A stretch of DNA of 64,000 nucleotides, from assembly GCF_026410195.1 (NCBI RefSeq), contig NZ_JAPMLM010000068.1:625001-689000 (forward strand), read 5' to 3'. The DNA is from Xanthomarina sp. F2636L. Its GTDB lineage: Bacteria; Bacteroidota; Bacteroidia; Flavobacteriales; Flavobacteriaceae. The position numbers and the translations under genes were made by a program. The notes below the pieces were generated by a model. It saw only the letters and a program-made list of their open reading frames with translations. It ran no database searches and was not told the origin of the DNA. Shown in pieces: positions 62,667 to 64,000 of this stretch; position 1 is the stretch's first letter, and every line of letters begins with the position of its first letter.

Positions 62667-64000
62667 ATGAAAACTCAAATTACACTATTAAAAACTCTAG
62701 CAGTAGTAGTTCTATTTATCTACCCCATTTTCATTAATGGACAAGAGGTATTACCATTTCCCCCAACACCTTCAGCAAGTCAAGCTGGGCTTACCATGCA
62801 GACCTCCACTTATAATAAACGGGTGGATCCAGACCGTCTAACAAAAGACGCACCAAATATCCTTATAATACTAATTGACGATGCTGGACCTGCCACACCT
62901 TCTACTTATGGTGGGGAAATAAACACACCTAATCTAAGCCGAGTAGCCGATATGGGTATTTCATATAATCGTTTTCATTCCACAGCTATGTGTTCTCCAA
63001 CACGTGCATCCATATTAACAGGACGAAATCATACGGTTGTTGGTAATGGTCAGATAGCAGAACTAGCGAACGATTGGGACGGTTTTAGTGGTACCATTCC
63101 AAAAACTTCAGCAACCGTTGCCGAAGTTTTAAAAGCTTATGGTTATAACACCAGTGCATTTGGAAAATGGCATAATACCCCTGCCGAATTAACAACATCT
63201 AAAGGACCCTTTGATTACTGGCCAACTGGCTATGGCTTTGAATATTTTTATGGCTTTTTAGCAGGTGAAGCTTCACAATATGAGCCACATATGGTTAGAA
63301 ACACGACTGTAGTTGAACATCCGCATACCACACAAGGCCACGATTACTATCACCTTACAGAAGATATTACTGAAGATGCCATCAAGTGGTTAAGAGAACA
63401 ACAAGCTTTTTCTCCAGACAAACCTTTCTTGATGTATTGGGCTCCTGGTGCAGTACATGGACCTCACCATGTTGCCAAAGAATGGGCAGATAAGTATAAG
63501 GGTAAATTTGATGATGGCTGGGACGAATACCGAAAGAGAGCCTTTAAAAGACAAAAAGACTTGGGTTGGATTCCACAAGATGCCCAGCTTACAGAACGCA
63601 ATGAAACCATGAAAGGTTGGAATGAAATACCTGAGTCTGAAAGAGCATTTCAAAGCAGGTTAATGGAGGTATATGCCGGATTTGCGGAGCACACAGATCA
63701 TAATGTAGGTTTACTTATAGACGAAATTGAAAAACAAGACAAACTAGACAACACCCTTATATTTTACATCTGGGGAGATAATGGTTCTTCAGCCGAAGGG
63801 CAAAACGGAAGTATCAGTGAACTCTTGGCACAAAATGGCATTCCAACAACCATACAACAACATATTGATGCTTTAGATGAACTTGGAGGTTTGGATGTAT
63901 TAGGTTCGCCAAAAACAGACAATATGTACAATGCTGGATGGGCTTGGGCTGGTTCTACACCCTACAAATCCACAAAATTAGTGGCAGCTCATTTTGGAGG
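62667..64000 (+). CDS. arylsulfatase, secreted (3' end outside window)
   Basis: 444 residues visible, frame open to the window edge. Signal peptide MKTQITLLKTLAVVVLFIYP with IFINGQ, so exported. LPFPPTPSASQAG opens the mature protein, as in many bacterial arylsulfatases. Metal-binding Asp71/Asp72 (ILIDDAGPATPSTYGG) and the sulfatase signature CSPTRASILTGR, in which Cys109 must be converted to formylglycine by a maturase not present here; GKWHNTP and HGPHH are further active-site parts. It removes sulfate esters; the true substrate (algal polysaccharide or small arylsulfate) cannot be told. Promoter carries the shared operator. Confidence 0.92.
   Translation, partial: MKTQITLLKTLAVVVLFIYPIFINGQEVLPFPPTPSASQAGLTMQTSTYNKRVDPDRLTKDAPNILIILIDDAGPATPSTYGGEINTPNLSRVADMGISYNRFHSTAMCSPTRASILTGRNHTVVGNGQIAELANDWDGFSGTIPKTSATVAEVLKAYGYNTSAFGKWHNTPAELTTSKGPFDYWPTGYGFEYFYGFLAGEASQYEPHMVRNTTVVEHPHTTQGHDYYHLTEDITEDAIKWLREQQAFSPDKPFLMYWAPGAVHGPHHVAKEWADKYKGKFDDGWDEYRKRAFKRQKDLGWIPQDAQLTERNETMKGWNEIPESERAFQSRLMEVYAGFAEHTDHNVGLLIDEIEKQDKLDNTLIFYIWGDNGSSAEGQNGSISELLAQNGIPTTIQQHIDALDELGGLDVLGSPKTDNMYNAGWAWAGSTPYKSTKLVAAHFG

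Noticed and set aside
63390-63653. Antisense open frame within the sulfatase gene
   Set aside because: The plus-strand sulfatase frame carries all family motifs through this part.

Overview
The window looks like chromosomal DNA of a marine-type Flavobacteriaceae (phylum Bacteroidota). It is AT-rich. Promoters follow the Bacteroidota pattern (TAnnTTTG -7 box, sometimes a TTTG -33 box). Secreted proteins carry type IX secretion C-terminal tails. Several families are typical of flavobacteria: an IPExxxVDY-type protein, an OmpA with TSP3 repeats, a PID-CTERM-like protein, and AddAB-like helicase-nuclease subunits. No phage, insertion sequence or CRISPR array is visible.

Layout. 0-10 kb: end of a universal stress protein gene, tRNA-Ala(GGC), then a mostly leftward block (hydrolase, AddB-like nuclease, OmpA, Kbl, AddA-like helicase). 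10-11.3 kb: Mn-type superoxide dismutase and, in the gap before purF, two tandem copies of a small structured RNA candidate with promoter and terminator. 11.3-24.4 kb: housekeeping genes (purF, a PfkB kinase, RNase HI, purN, acpP-fabF-rnc, IPExxxVDY, pyk, dinB, CYTH protein, YCII-like lipoprotein, isoaspartyl peptidase). 24.4-29.3 kb: ALDH7-type dehydrogenase, prolyl oligopeptidase, an orphan ABC ATPase that seems leaderless.

29.3-37.7 kb is the most unusual accessory region. A TPR histidine kinase and a LytTR response regulator are followed by two FG-GAP/VCBS-type T9SS proteins, a four-gene cluster of very small proteins (one YidD-like, one cysteine-rich 54-residue protein not found by length-limited ORF calling), and a small exported protein. 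Four promoter regions here share direct repeats of TTTTCA/TGAAAA spaced exactly 21 bp apart, which fits a LytTR binding site. I infer a local regulon controlled by the adjacent two-component system.

37.8-55.4 kb: Gre-like factor, mtgA, FAD oxidoreductase, accC-accB-fabH, rpmF with its DUF177 partner, pdxA, ribE, a PID-CTERM-like small protein, TamA/BamA-like and TamB-like envelope biogenesis proteins, a tiny lysine-rich protein, a patatin, and a short repeat protein resembling the 7(1) septoil knot family.

55.4-64 kb is a second accessory locus: three tandem DUF1254/DUF1214 proteins, a 73-residue unknown, a regulator-like protein with TolB-like and TPR parts, and the start of a secreted arylsulfatase that runs off the window. 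The promoters at the two ends (before the 73-residue gene and before the sulfatase) share a 14-bp identical core inside a longer conserved box, placed exactly 47 bp upstream of each -7 box. This argues that sulfatase and DUF1254 genes are co-activated, most simply by the regulator encoded between them.
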